The position numbers were made by a program, and so were the translations under genes. The notes under the pieces were generated by a model. That model was not told the DNA's origin. It was given only the letters and a program-made list of their open reading frames with translations, and made no database searches. Positions 11,232-21,585 of a stretch of 64,000 nucleotides of DNA are shown here, piece after piece. Every line of letters begins with the position of its first letter. The first letter of the stretch is position 1. The DNA is from Flectonema sp. DT1601 (lineage: Eukaryota > Euglenozoa > Diplonemea > Diplonemida > Diplonemidae), in the NCBI GenBank assembly GCA_964019425.1, contig OZ025785.1, forward strand, positions 1,511,501 to 1,575,500, given 5' to 3'.

Positions 11232-12038
11232 ATGACTGCGGCTACAAGAGAGCCGACGGACATTACGTTTAGTCGTCCGGTAGTGAAAAAAGTTACCAAT
11301 GGAAAGATATTTTGTATGAAAGGCAATCCTCTTCGACTTAAATCTAATCAAAAATTATCGCAAGCGTTTACTTTAGATATTGGGATGTACAGTACTTTTG
11401 GGAGGTTTCACAAGGGACCCACAATACCGAAAGTTGACCGTTTTCAGACAGAGGGATCACGTTATGAAAAGAGTACAACTTACTACTGTCCATCATTAGA
11501 AACTGTTGTTGCGAGTAATGGAAAAGGAATTAGGTCTGCAGTGATATCAAAGTTATCAAATAATGAAGTTATCATAGACAGATCAACACCAGGTGTCGGT
11601 GACTACGAGTGGGGTCACATGATCTCAACGGGTCGTAACGTTAACGGTGGTGGGTTTTCAAAATTAGATAGAAGCAAACATACTCAAATTCAAAAAGTTT
11701 TTGAAAAACCAGGTCCGGGTGACTGCACACCTAAGAATGTTAGCGGACCAACAGCTCCCGTCTGGTCTTTCTCACGGTCTCCTCGATTTAACTCCGAAGA
11801 TAAATCTGAAATAGGTCCTGGACATTATGGAATACCAACTCACAAGCCCAAGACTATCTACATCCCTAAAGGACCTGCACGTGATCCTCATATCACTTGT
11901 TCTTATAAAAACCTCAGATTGGAACAGTATGCTGCAGGTCCTGGTTCTTACAACGTCCGCAGCACATTCCGCAATAGGACTTCTCCCGCAATTGATAAAA
12001 GATGGGCTGCCTATGTTCCAACAGCACCAATTTCGTAA
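11232..12038 (+). CDS. STPGR (SHIPPO/ODF3-like) repeat protein, probable axonemal component
   Basis: The 268-residue protein carries four sperm-tail PG-rich motifs: STPGVGDYE at about 118-126, EKPGPGDC at 158-165, IGPGHYG at 194-200 and AAGPGSYN at 234-241. In known families this repeat occurs in outer-dense-fibre-3-like and other axonemal or microtubule-associated proteins, so a flagellar role is inferred. There is no membrane segment or signal. It is single-exon, with the T-rich acceptor ending at 11194 and a 37-nt leader. Its stop codon is only about 260 nt from the next gene's ATG. Confidence 0.85.
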   Translation: MTAATREPTDITFSRPVVKKVTNGKIFCMKGNPLRLKSNQKLSQAFTLDIGMYSTFGRFHKGPTIPKVDRFQTEGSRYEKSTTYYCPSLETVVASNGKGIRSAVISKLSNNEVIIDRSTPGVGDYEWGHMISTGRNVNGGGFSKLDRSKHTQIQKVFEKPGPGDCTPKNVSGPTAPVWSFSRSPRFNSEDKSEIGPGHYGIPTHKPKTIYIPKGPARDPHITCSYKNLRLEQYAAGPGSYNVRSTFRNRTSPAIDKRWAAYVPTAPIS

Positions 12039-12295
12039 CCCCTCCGGCGTTTTGGATGGTTTCGTCAGCATTTACACATGGCCCTTATGAGAACACTTCT
12101 CTTTTTAGGAATTCTTTTTGTTTCGAAATTCATATTTGACTTTAAATGGATTATTAAATTTATGTTTGTTTCATTTATTCATTTTTTAATGTTCGAACAG
12201 GTGACAATGATTTGAGCAGAGAGCTACCTGACAGTAATAATCGCTCAGTGGCTTTAATTATTATTTCATATCTTTCAAGACGTATACACGCACAG

Positions 12296-13117
12296 ATGGA
12301 TATTTTTGAAATCTGTGCTGCGAACGATATCGATGCGCTTAGAAGACAAATCGAAAAAGATATCTCTTTAGTGGAAGCAGTTGACTATAATGGTAACACG
12401 GTATTGCATATCGCTGCTCTTAATGGAAATTGGAATATGTGCGAAGAATTGGTAGAGCTGTGTGATGTTTTTGCTTTTAATAAAGCTGGGATGCTACCAC
12501 AACACTTAGCATTTGACAGCAAGCATACAAAACTTGCAATGATGTTAAGAGACCATGGTGATAGTATTGGTGAGCATCATTTACTTGTTCAAACACCAGG
12601 TAGAGAAGATCTTCATATCTCATTACAAAATGGTGAATTAACAAATATTGATTTTATTTTATCAGGGATGTGTGGAATCCTTCAGGGTGAAACTCATCGT
12701 TCAACATATCGCGGAGCAGCTCTACCACCAAGACTACCTCGTTCTAGTCCTCAGTCGCCTATTGTTATTGAGTTTGTACCTGAAGTAGTGTACTTTAAAG
12801 TTCATAATATTGAAGGGTGTCCTGTTCTCGTTAAGTTGAATTATGATCAACCGTTGTCTAGAATTCTAGATACCCCTGGGCTATCAGAGTATCAATACTA
12901 TTCAGAAGGGGATGTCGTACTCACTTGGGAAGATAATATTCTTGATCTCAGGAATCCACCTGCTGTTTATAACATTCCTTGTACCATCGATCCTCCACAG
13001 ATGTTGTTGTTTAGACATTCTCGTGAAGATGATCCACTGTCACCTTCATGTAAGTCTCTTTCGAGATCATTTTTAGAAAGTTCATTAAGACCCGTATCAT
13101 CATCTTCATCAATGTAG
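12296..13117 (+). CDS. Ankyrin-repeat protein with an unrecognised C-terminal domain
   Basis: The 273-residue protein begins MDIFEICAAND. Residues about 5-95 form two to three ankyrin repeats (NGNTVLHIAALNGNWNMCEEL is the clearest, near 31-50). Residues about 170-260 look like a globular beta-rich domain I do not recognise, and the end is Ser-rich. The frame is open upstream to 12212 only through non-ATG codons. Candidate acceptors end at 12200 (TTCGAACAG) and at 12295 (ACGCACAG, directly against the ATG). Both look like this window's cis-intron acceptors rather than the T-rich leader acceptors, so a short upstream exon or a 5' UTR intron is possible; a T-rich acceptor also exists near 12109. 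The start is therefore the least certain part. Confidence 0.75.
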   Translation: MDIFEICAANDIDALRRQIEKDISLVEAVDYNGNTVLHIAALNGNWNMCEELVELCDVFAFNKAGMLPQHLAFDSKHTKLAMMLRDHGDSIGEHHLLVQTPGREDLHISLQNGELTNIDFILSGMCGILQGETHRSTYRGAALPPRLPRSSPQSPIVIEFVPEVVYFKVHNIEGCPVLVKLNYDQPLSRILDTPGLSEYQYYSEGDVVLTWEDNILDLRNPPAVYNIPCTIDPPQMLLFRHSREDDPLSPSCKSLSRSFLESSLRPVSSSSSM

Positions 13118-13717
13118 TGTGACTTCAGCATAGTCACATCCTAGACCTTAGACTCCTTCATCAGAGTAGTGACAATCACTATGTCAGGTGCGTATATATT
13201 GTTGTTTATTATTTGTTATTTCAGATCAGCGAGGAACACGAATTTTTTTCTCTCCTCGACTGAAAGGTCAATACGATCTCTGCGTGTCTCGCATTTGAAT
13301 GCATGTCCTCACTCCTTCAGAAAGAAGAAAGAAAAAACTCCCCGACAAAACCTTTCATTTGACATTATTACCGATGTGACTTCTTCATTTCGGGGATTAT
13401 TTGTACAGCACCTCATCAGTATTGAATTGGTAGCGTTGCCTGTTGTTGTAATTTCTTGCTCACTTTCTTAGAATTGGACCCCTTTTGTATTATCCGAATC
13501 AACGAACACCTTACATCACCTCGTTCGAATCATTATACTGCAATCTTATTTAATAAATGATTTGTTCCTTGTAGTGAAGTAGTTGCGTTGTATCCTCAAG
13601 GTGATTATTGCTGAACTTGATGGATATTTCTTTTTCACAGGATAAACGATGATGACATTATGATTATACTGTTCTGTAACTTGACATATATTCCATCAGA
13701 ATAACAAACTGAATGAA
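13118..13717. other. Non-coding spacer with small hairpins
   Basis: Directly after the stop codon there is TGTGACT-TCAGCAT-AGTCACA and then TAGTGA-CAA-TCACTA, both perfect short stems. A donor-like GTGCGTATAT followed by a TTATTTCAG acceptor near 13187-13225 could be a 3' UTR intron. A 100-codon frame at 13169-13471 has no recognisable features and I do not call it. Confidence 0.45.
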
Positions 13718-16700
13718 ATGACGTGGGGAATCTATGCAGCTACAGGACGGGGTCACAGGGATTCAGCTGAGTGGAGTAGCAAATCAAACCAAAAGGGTGC
13801 TTCCAAAGACGAGGATAGCACAAATGGAACTCAAGATCGACATGTAAATACAGGCTGGGGATCATCTAAATCAGCCACTGGATGGGGCGACAATGCTCAA
13901 GGAGAAGTCAAGCACAACCGTTCGAGTAACAATTCAGTGAAGAATGCCAGCTCAGGTGGTTGGGGATCCAATAAACCCACTGGATGGGGACAAGGAAACG
14001 ATACCGACTGGGGCGACAACCGTTCAAACAACTCAATGAAAGATGCAAACTCAGGTAGTTCGGGATCCAATACACACACTGGATGGGGAAGTTCTAATCA
14101 AGGAAACAACACATCTAGAACGGACACTGCAAAGGGAAAAGGCAGCCGTCCGACTAACAATTCAACAAAGAAAGCTGGAGGCAATTGGGGGTCCAAGGAA
14201 CCTATTAGTCGGGGAAGCAATGTGCAGGAAAACACCGGCTGGAGATCTGCAACTGGATGGGGAGACAATACAAAAGGAAGAGATAGCCATCGGAGTAACA
14301 ATTCAGGGAAGAATGCCAACACAGGGGGATTCAAAGAACCCACCGGATGGGGAAGTAATGTTCAAGGAAACGACACTGGACACAAACGCCCGAGTGATAA
14401 TTCCATGGGGAACATTAATACAGGAAGCGGTTGGGGAACTAAATCAACTGGATGGGGTGACAACAACAACAACAACAACAACAGCGGAGGAAGTAAGGGA
14501 TCTGACCATTCAAAAACTAATGAAAGCAGCTGGGGAAGCAAACCAATACCCAAATGGGATAACCATTCGACTAGTAACAGTTCGAACTTCGGATGGGGAT
14601 CAGGTAAAGGTAGTACTGGAAAAGGTTCAAACATATCTAACGAATGGGAATCAGTTAAAGGAGGGGCTAAAGGATCAAAATCGGTTGCCAGCGCCACAGG
14701 ATGGGGAAACAAAACTAGTAGTTGGGGTGATTCTTCACCCGATAAGAGCGGTAAGGGCGGATGGGGAGAGGGCTGCACTGGCACCGGCATGGCAGAAGGC
14801 TTTAGCCAATCAAGCACTGGAAAAGTTTCACTCGAAAAGTCTACAAAGGGATTCCCTTTCAAGGGAGGATCAAATACACAATCCTCGAAGGGTAGCTGCT
14901 TCAAGGGAAAGAAAGGAGACAAGTCTTCAAACATTGTCACTACTGATCATTTCATGACAGACGCGAAAATAGTTTGTGATGTAAAAGGAAAGGGTTTTAG
15001 TAACATGATAGATAAGGGAATCAAGGGTATGCCAGTATCTGACGTGGCTTTTGGAAAAGGAACCAAGGACCGAAAAGGGACAGAGGGTGTACAAAGCAGC
15101 AGCAATTTAGGATCTCAAGCATCCGAATCAAGTCAATTCTTTCACGGCACTCCAGATACTTCACCAGCTCCTATGGAGCTCTCACGGAGAGGTAGTATTT
15201 CAGAGTTTTCAAACACTGAATCTACACACAGTAGTCTTAAAGGAAACAAAGGTGATAGAGATGGTCAAATGCAAATCCAACACTCTGAAATTGAAGCCTT
15301 AAAAGGAATGAAACTTGGATTTATGGAGAAGGGAGCAGGAAAGGGAGACATATTAAAAATCATTGAAAAAAGCAATATTTTCACGAAGGGGAAAAAGGCG
15401 CAAGCGGATTCTTCCTTTTCAGGAAAAGGAGCCAAAGGGGGATCTAATATAATAACAGGCACTTCACCTGTTGCACCACCATCTGTTGGTAAGCCTTTGA
15501 CATCACCTGTTGCGCTACCGTTGACATCACCTGTTGCACCACCGTTGACATCACCTGTCACGCCGTCATCTTCATCTTTGGAATCAGAGAGAGAACATTT
15601 AACCTTCTACAAGAATGAGAGAAGAAATTCACGAATAATAACAAAGAGTCAAGTCATCGATTGGATAAACCATCTCAAGAATGATGACGATCTATCTTTC
15701 ACAAAACTTAATAAAGACATAAGTACGTTAGCAGTCGCAGCAACGGTCTTTATTTGTGACATTGACGATGAGCATCATGAAGGGTTACTTAAAATGTTCG
15801 TCACTTGCTTCTTCAGCAGTGAAAGAATTGACAAGTCCACGCAAGATGAGTGCGTGCGAGTCGCGACTTCGGGGAGAGCGTTTTGTCAATTTCTGCAATC
15901 CGTCCTCGAGACACACGACGAAATGGAAACTTGCGTGAAGCTCTTGTCACTTGCCGCTGTGGCAAACCCAGAGGCGGTGAATATGAGGCAGTTAGTGAAG
16001 AAAGTTGATGACATTATTATAGCTGATGGTGATATGGATATTACTTCTTGGGAAGAGTTTATTGAAGTGACAAAGATGGTCGAAAATTCTTCAAAAGAAG
16101 AAGAGATTAACTTCAGTTGGAATGAGAAACACCTCAACAAGTATATAAATGCAGCTGACGTCAACTACGTTGTAGAAGATGGGATTATTCCGGATTTAAA
16201 TATCGTATTGATGGCTCACAAGAGATATCTTTTAAATGAGTTTATCAATTCTCTCAGGAAAGGTATCGATCAAATCAAACGTGGAGATTCAATTCAAAAC
16301 TGCGATGTCTGGTTGTGCACCGATACTTATTGTACGGAGGTTGTTACCAATATAGTTCAAATAGGAAGATTCGATGAGATGGTTGATTGGAGTAAACAAT
16401 TCCGAACTGGATCTCTTCTCTGTCTTAGTGATGATAAGTTTTGTGGCAATTTGTTGTTTGCTGTTACAGATGTGATGGATGTGCATAGAGAAGGATACGT
16501 TACTGCTCGACTCACCCAAGGATACCCCGGAGATCTAGTAAGTGGTCACTACGATGTGATTGAAGCAAAACAGTGTTCTTATGGAATCTACAACCGGATG
16601 ATGTCGAACATTGAAGACCAAGATCTGAAATCTATCCCTTTCCAAAACTTTTTCAGAGGAGATATAAATCCTGTTTGTTCTACTGAGAAGAGGTACGCGG

Positions 16701-17617
16701 ACACTTTACTCTCAGATCGTCCTCCAAGTGATGATGTTATTCTAATTAACAGTCGTCGTAGTCCAGCAGCCTTAGTTTTCAGAAATAAACTAATCAAACA
16801 ATTTCTAGAGCACAATAAGTCGGTTCTTGTTTTATTTAATACACAGTCTCAGTTGGACGCTTACACGCCGGATCTGGAAAATCATTGTTCGCTTATCCGA
16901 ATTGGGGAATCTCCACCAGGTGAGAATCATCAGAGGACTGTATGTGAAATTATTGGAGTTAAAATTATAGTTGGGACAGTTAGAAGTGTCTGTAGGAAAT
17001 CATGTCTTCACGTTTCAGAAATACTCCCAGTAACGATGATTGTCACTGATGCGACTGATATTCCTGAAGGAGAACTTCTGACTAGTATGGGAGTGATATC
17101 AACAGATCAATTGATATTATTCGGTAATGGTGAAAATATTAATGTTTCATCAACAATGAAGAGATTACTTAAACGTGGTATGCAACCGTATTGTATTCAG
17201 TCAGAAGACTCTACAACTGATGACAATATCGATCTCCCTTGTGAATGTGACCACTTTGAAGACGGAGATAATCACACAACAAAATGCGACAGAGAATGCC
17301 AGAATACACTAATGTGTGCGCACTCATGCAGAGGATTGTGCGGAGAGCCGTGTCCAGACTTCTGTGAGGAGACTTACTGTTCAGTCAATTTAGACTTTCG
17401 GAGGAGTCTCTCTGATACAACAGAATTCACTGAAAATACGAAATACATCCAACTAGATTGTAAACACATATTTAGTTATCTTGAATTAGATCATCACATC
17501 AGTAAGTTGATGAAAGATGAATCGATAAACACTCTGACATGCCCTGATTGCAGCTCTGTGATACTACCTAAGCACACAAGACGTTACAGAGAACAAGCCA
17601 TAGCGATAACAATGTAA
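13718..17617 (+). CDS. GW/WG-rich ZNFX1-like protein with degenerate helicase core and NFX1-type zinc finger
   Basis: The protein has 1,299 residues in one exon. Residues 1 to about 360 are Gly/Ser/Asn-rich with about 20 Trp, mostly in GWG, WGS or WGD context, like Argonaute-hook regions. About 365-580 is Lys/Gly-rich, and about 585-620 repeats the peptide TSPVAPP. From about 624 on it resembles ZNFX1: YVVEDGIIPDLNIVLMAHKR near 800, GSLLCLSDDKF near 898, SIPFQNFF near 972. The helicase part is recognisable only as VLVLFNTQSQLDAY (about 1036) and MIVTDATD (about 1107), where an active enzyme would have a DEAA-type Walker B. No GxxxxGK[ST] Walker A is present, and RecA domain 2 is missing. An NFX1-type Cys/His cluster (about 1176-1224) and the terminal ZNFX1-like CKHIF...CPDC pair follow. 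Inferred role: RNA silencing or antiviral-granule scaffold rather than ATPase. Confidence 0.78.
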   Translation: MTWGIYAATGRGHRDSAEWSSKSNQKGASKDEDSTNGTQDRHVNTGWGSSKSATGWGDNAQGEVKHNRSSNNSVKNASSGGWGSNKPTGWGQGNDTDWGDNRSNNSMKDANSGSSGSNTHTGWGSSNQGNNTSRTDTAKGKGSRPTNNSTKKAGGNWGSKEPISRGSNVQENTGWRSATGWGDNTKGRDSHRSNNSGKNANTGGFKEPTGWGSNVQGNDTGHKRPSDNSMGNINTGSGWGTKSTGWGDNNNNNNNSGGSKGSDHSKTNESSWGSKPIPKWDNHSTSNSSNFGWGSGKGSTGKGSNISNEWESVKGGAKGSKSVASATGWGNKTSSWGDSSPDKSGKGGWGEGCTGTGMAEGFSQSSTGKVSLEKSTKGFPFKGGSNTQSSKGSCFKGKKGDKSSNIVTTDHFMTDAKIVCDVKGKGFSNMIDKGIKGMPVSDVAFGKGTKDRKGTEGVQSSSNLGSQASESSQFFHGTPDTSPAPMELSRRGSISEFSNTESTHSSLKGNKGDRDGQMQIQHSEIEALKGMKLGFMEKGAGKGDILKIIEKSNIFTKGKKAQADSSFSGKGAKGGSNIITGTSPVAPPSVGKPLTSPVALPLTSPVAPPLTSPVTPSSSSLESEREHLTFYKNERRNSRIITKSQVIDWINHLKNDDDLSFTKLNKDISTLAVAATVFICDIDDEHHEGLLKMFVTCFFSSERIDKSTQDECVRVATSGRAFCQFLQSVLETHDEMETCVKLLSLAAVANPEAVNMRQLVKKVDDIIIADGDMDITSWEEFIEVTKMVENSSKEEEINFSWNEKHLNKYINAADVNYVVEDGIIPDLNIVLMAHKRYLLNEFINSLRKGIDQIKRGDSIQNCDVWLCTDTYCTEVVTNIVQIGRFDEMVDWSKQFRTGSLLCLSDDKFCGNLLFAVTDVMDVHREGYVTARLTQGYPGDLVSGHYDVIEAKQCSYGIYNRMMSNIEDQDLKSIPFQNFFRGDINPVCSTEKRYADTLLSDRPPSDDVILINSRRSPAALVFRNKLIKQFLEHNKSVLVLFNTQSQLDAYTPDLENHCSLIRIGESPPGENHQRTVCEIIGVKIIVGTVRSVCRKSCLHVSEILPVTMIVTDATDIPEGELLTSMGVISTDQLILFGNGENINVSSTMKRLLKRGMQPYCIQSEDSTTDDNIDLPCECDHFEDGDNHTTKCDRECQNTLMCAHSCRGLCGEPCPDFCEETYCSVNLDFRRSLSDTTEFTENTKYIQLDCKHIFSYLELDHHISKLMKDESINTLTCPDCSSVILPKHTRRYREQAIAITM

Positions 17618-18202
17618 GAAATATCTGAGGGTGTCATAATCTCATCTGAACCACCAAATGGTAGTTCCTCAGTGCTCCGTACGAACGTTTATGAAGGTAC
17701 TTTAAAAAAGAATCGGCGAACTTCACTTTTTTACTTTCTTACTCACACTTTTGTTTTGTTTGTCGGGTGCAAAATCCTTATAAAGGAATAGGTTAGTTGG
17801 GTTTGTAGGTACAAAAAAAAAAAAAAAAAAAAAAAAAAATACCACTTATTAGTCTTAAGATTTATAATCTGGTATCTCAGCTATATAGCATTTACTCTTT
17901 TTAGTGTTTTACTTTTAAAATTTAATAACAGCAGCCGAGATTCGACTGCTGTTTTTTAACCTCCAACAGTAACAACCAAACTCATATTTTTAGCAATAAA
18001 AAAAGGAAGGGGAAAAAAAAAACAGCCCAACCGATTTTTTATTTTTATTTATTTATTTTTTTCTTTTGAGACTGGAAAAAGAAAAAAAAAAAAAAAAATT
18101 TAAAAAAAGCAAGAACTTTTTTTGGAGAAAAACAACTTTGAATTGAAGTAACATATCAGTCATTATTTTCTCACAGGGTTTCCAGGGAGTGTAACCCAAG
18201 AA
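17618..18202. other. Non-coding spacer
   Basis: AT-rich with A runs near 17812-17839 and 18077-18099. It includes a hairpin plus T run at 17927-17957 (listed separately) and the acceptor TTTTCTCACAG ending at 18176, 26 nt before the next ATG. No gene is seen. Confidence 0.55.
17927..17957 (+). terminator. Hairpin followed by T run, 3' of the ZNFX1-like gene
   Basis: AACAGCAG (17927-17934) pairs perfectly with CTGCTGTT (17946-17953), and the second arm runs into T6. The loop is 11 nt. It lies about 310 nt after the stop codon, comparable in position and form to the element at 4290. Whether it acts in 3'-end formation is not known. Confidence 0.3.
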
Positions 18203-21147
18203 ATGAATAGGAGGCGAGTCGTTGAAGAATTAGATAGGGGACCAGGTGATGACGAAAACTCCGAATCAGCTGTCCAAGAACAGAAGCAATTAATACGAAA
18301 GATATTAGGAGAGGGACTTGGAGAAGGAGAAGCAGTAAATGAATCATGGGTCAATGTCGTATCAAGAATAGCATGGGTGTCATCAGGACTCCCTGAAGGA
18401 GTTCCCGTAACTGTGTATGATATACCTGAAGAACCTGACGCTCCAACAGATGCTATCTTAAGATCTGAAATCATAATGGGCGTCACTTCTCTTTTATTTC
18501 CAACTAACTTAGAGCCTTCACACAATGAATTACCTCGAATCCTTATTACTGATGCAAGCAGTAGTAACTTTACCAGTCTCGTACTTCCGAATTTAGATCC
18601 AGAATGCTACAGCTGTGTGATATCAGCACATGAATTAGAACAAAGTGCGGTAGACATATTCCCAGCGAGCTGTATCATTTCACATGGTGTTGGTGATGAT
18701 GTTGTTCATAAAGCTAGAAAGATCCTTGACACGACAGCTAATTCAACATTTCGACATAAAAAGTGTTCAGAATGTGGTCACTATCAAGTAGCAAACATGC
18801 TTTCTAAGAAGTGTAAGAAGTGTAAGAAAAGACCAGAAGCATGGCTGTCGTCACCCGATTCAAAAATATTTTACGACGGAACAGCTGAAGAGCTGACTGT
18901 TAGACGACTTGGATCAAATCAATCACTTGTGAGCATCAGTTCGAAATTCTTTAACTCTGGCGTTGTCGTCATTCTCAGAGGAGCTGGCAACTCCGTAATC
19001 AATGGAATGACACGAGTTGTTAACTACTCAAGAATGTTGAGACATAAAACTAGCTTATTATCATCCTTAAAGTGTAAGTACCGAACAGTTCCTTTTTATT
19101 CCACAACAGATTGCGATTTGACTTCTCCACTTCGAATACTAAGACAAAGAACCATAACAAAACAACCGGACATATCGACAGTGACATTATATAATGAACC
19201 TTTATATTCTTTTTTAGATAGGCTTAGCCATTGTGATACGGAAAAGGTTAGTTGTTCGAGAGGTTATTATGCTAATGGATTTGGAATGACTTTTCGTATT
19301 AACGGAGGTGGTGATTCTGGAGACACGAATTCTGCGGAAAGCACTGCGTCATCAATCTCTGAAGCAGAATCGTTTGGAGAACAATCTTGTATACTTCATG
19401 ATGATTCGGTTCCAACTTCTCACGAAGTATCACTCAGTTGTTGTATCCCTGGTTGTAACTCTTCAGTAAAACTAACTGATCATTTAGGAACCCCGACTGT
19501 TTATATTCCTGTTAAAGATCTTTTTCAAAGCGCTCTTTCAGGATGGAGAGGTTGTTATCAACACTGCGGTCATCCCTTACTTGATGCTACGATGATATTC
19601 AATCTTGAGCACAGCAACACTCCTCCACAACGAAGCATCTCAATATCATTCGAACGAGTGAAGGAACTCGGAGTTCGTGTCCCTCCATTAAGAACACCTG
19701 AAGGAAATCATTGTGTTCTCAATTTTATAAGAAGAGAATATCATGAACTTGTTGAAGCAGTCAATGATGCCTATGAAAAGCTTTTTTCATGTACAGACTC
19801 TGAAGTAGTACTTCGTGATATGAAAGAAACAAAAGAAACTATTCTACACAACATCTCAGACTTAAACATCTCTCACCGTGTTGATGAAGAAGATGTTTGT
19901 TTACAGGAATGTATTTCTGTTATTTCATCGCTTAATGAAGTTCGGCTAGATTTGCATTCAAAATTAGTCACACATTCCGAGTGTTGTGGTAATAGTGATG
20001 TGGCATTGCAATCGATTCCTAGTTCACTCTTTCATATTCCTCAGGGTGTTCCTGCTCTTCCGTTTACTGTCTTCGTTAGACCAGATGAGATCACATCTCA
20101 GATAGCATTCATATTATGCTCAGTACCTCATTTCAAAGCCATGGAAATGATATCTCAGATCGGTGATGCAAAACGTCGAGTAAAACCAATCACATCTCAA
20201 GGAGAAGATGATTGGACTCGCGATGAGCTGATCGGAATATTAAAAACTGATAACACTCGCAATGTTGTTGTCAAAGTTAATCAATTAACATGCACAGTCT
20301 ACGCTGCTCGTCAATTCGCAGCCCTTCGACAGTTACTTGGAGACGAGGAAGCTATTATAACATCACTCAGTCGCTGTAAGGCTTTTCAGCCTTCAGGAGG
20401 GAAGTCAGGAGCTTCATTCGTAAAGACTCTCGATGGCCGCTACATTGCAAAGGAATTGTCAGGTGGTCAGCTTGAACATTTTGAAAGAATCTCTGGAGAA
20501 TATTTTATGTACCTTGCTGGATCTATCACAAAGAAAGTAACATCAGCCCTCGCCAAATTTATCGGAATTTTTAAAATCGTCCGTCCTGGAGGAGAAACTC
20601 GAATCTGGGCATTGCAAGAGAATATTTTTTTTGGAGCCCCTGAAGTATGTCCTGCAACAGCGTCATCTAGTCTTCTCACAGGTGTATTCGATTTAAAAGG
20701 AGCAACTCGCCACCGCTATGCCGATGCTGATTCAGATGTTAAAATGGACAGCAATTTCTCTGCAAGTATAAATAAAGGTAAACATGTTTTTTTAACAAAA
20801 GCATCAGCTGCTTTGCTTCACAAGTCTTGCCATAACGATTCGTTGATGCTGAGTCGCTGTGATATTATGGACTACTCGGTGTTGGTATGTTATTGGTTAT
20901 TGCTTTAATCGTCTGGGTCAATTCTGCTACTTTAATAAAAATAAATAAACAGGTATCTATCACCCCAAGGGGTATTGTTGTAGGTATTATTGACTACCTT
21001 CAAGAGTTCACAAAGATAAAACAAGCTGAATCATTGGTGAAGGGATTAGTATCTGGTTCAGGTGAAGAACCGTGTGTGGTGGCTCCATCAAAATACAAAG
21101 ATCGGTTTAGAAGCGCTGCTGCGTGGTATTTTCCTTCTCTTTCCTAG
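18203..21147 (+). CDS. FAB1: FYVE-less PIKfyve/Fab1-like phosphatidylinositol-3-phosphate 5-kinase, two exons
   Basis: Exons are 18203-20884 and 20953-21147, giving 958 residues. The 68-nt intron (GTATGTTATT...AAATAAACAG) falls inside the conserved kinase end, and splicing restores DYSVLVSITPRGIVVGIIDY, as expected for the family. Residues about 100-300 resemble the TCP-1-like chaperonin domain (YDGTAEELTVRRL, VVVILRGAGN). The kinase domain follows from about 690: GGKSGASFVKTLDGRYIAKE near 732-751, FDLKGATRHRY near 829 and DIMDYS near 887. PIKfyve makes PtdIns(3,5)P2 on endolysosomes. There is no N-terminal FYVE finger. A four-cysteine motif, CSECGHYQVANMLSKKCKKC at about 189-208, sits in the chaperonin-like region. 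The start follows an acceptor ending at 18176. Confidence 0.9.
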
Positions 21148-21520
21148 AGATTTTATTTGTTTTTTTTGTTACGTTGTTTTTATTACTGGTTTGTATGCAG
21201 CTTTTGAACGCGCACTCAAAAAAAATGAATAAAAAATAATAGAATACTTTCATACTTTTCTCAGGGTGGTTTTGCATGTGTGAAGCTTTACCATTCCTCC
21301 TCTGTATCTGTTTTTTATGGTTATTTTTTCCGTTTATTAATATTATGAACCTTTTTTTTCCTTCTCATTATTTTGTAAAAGGAAACCAAAAAATTGGAGA
21401 TCTTTTTTTTTGTTTTTTTTTATTAACGAGTTGGTTGTGCAAAACCATCTCAAAAAAAGATGAAAATAAATAAAACAAGCAGTCATCCCGCAAAGGGTTG
21501 ATGGTGGCATCGTTTTTTTT

Positions 21521-21585
21521 TTCTTTCTTTCTTTCTTATCTTTCTGAGAAGATGGTATTCTTCATTCATTCATTCATTCATTCAT
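21521..21585. repeat. Microsatellites (TTTC)n and (ATTC)n
   Basis: A TTTC-type tract at 21521-21545 is followed after a short gap by about six copies of ATTC at 21561-21585. Ordinary simple repeats. Confidence 0.85.

Noticed and set aside
10998..11351. 117-codon - strand frame
   Set aside because: Lys/Arg-rich low complexity reading of T-rich spacer, overlapping the STPGR gene start.
13169..13471. 100-codon + strand frame after the ankyrin gene
   Set aside because: No recognisable domain, a leading intron-like GT...AG pattern within it, and composition like the surrounding spacer.
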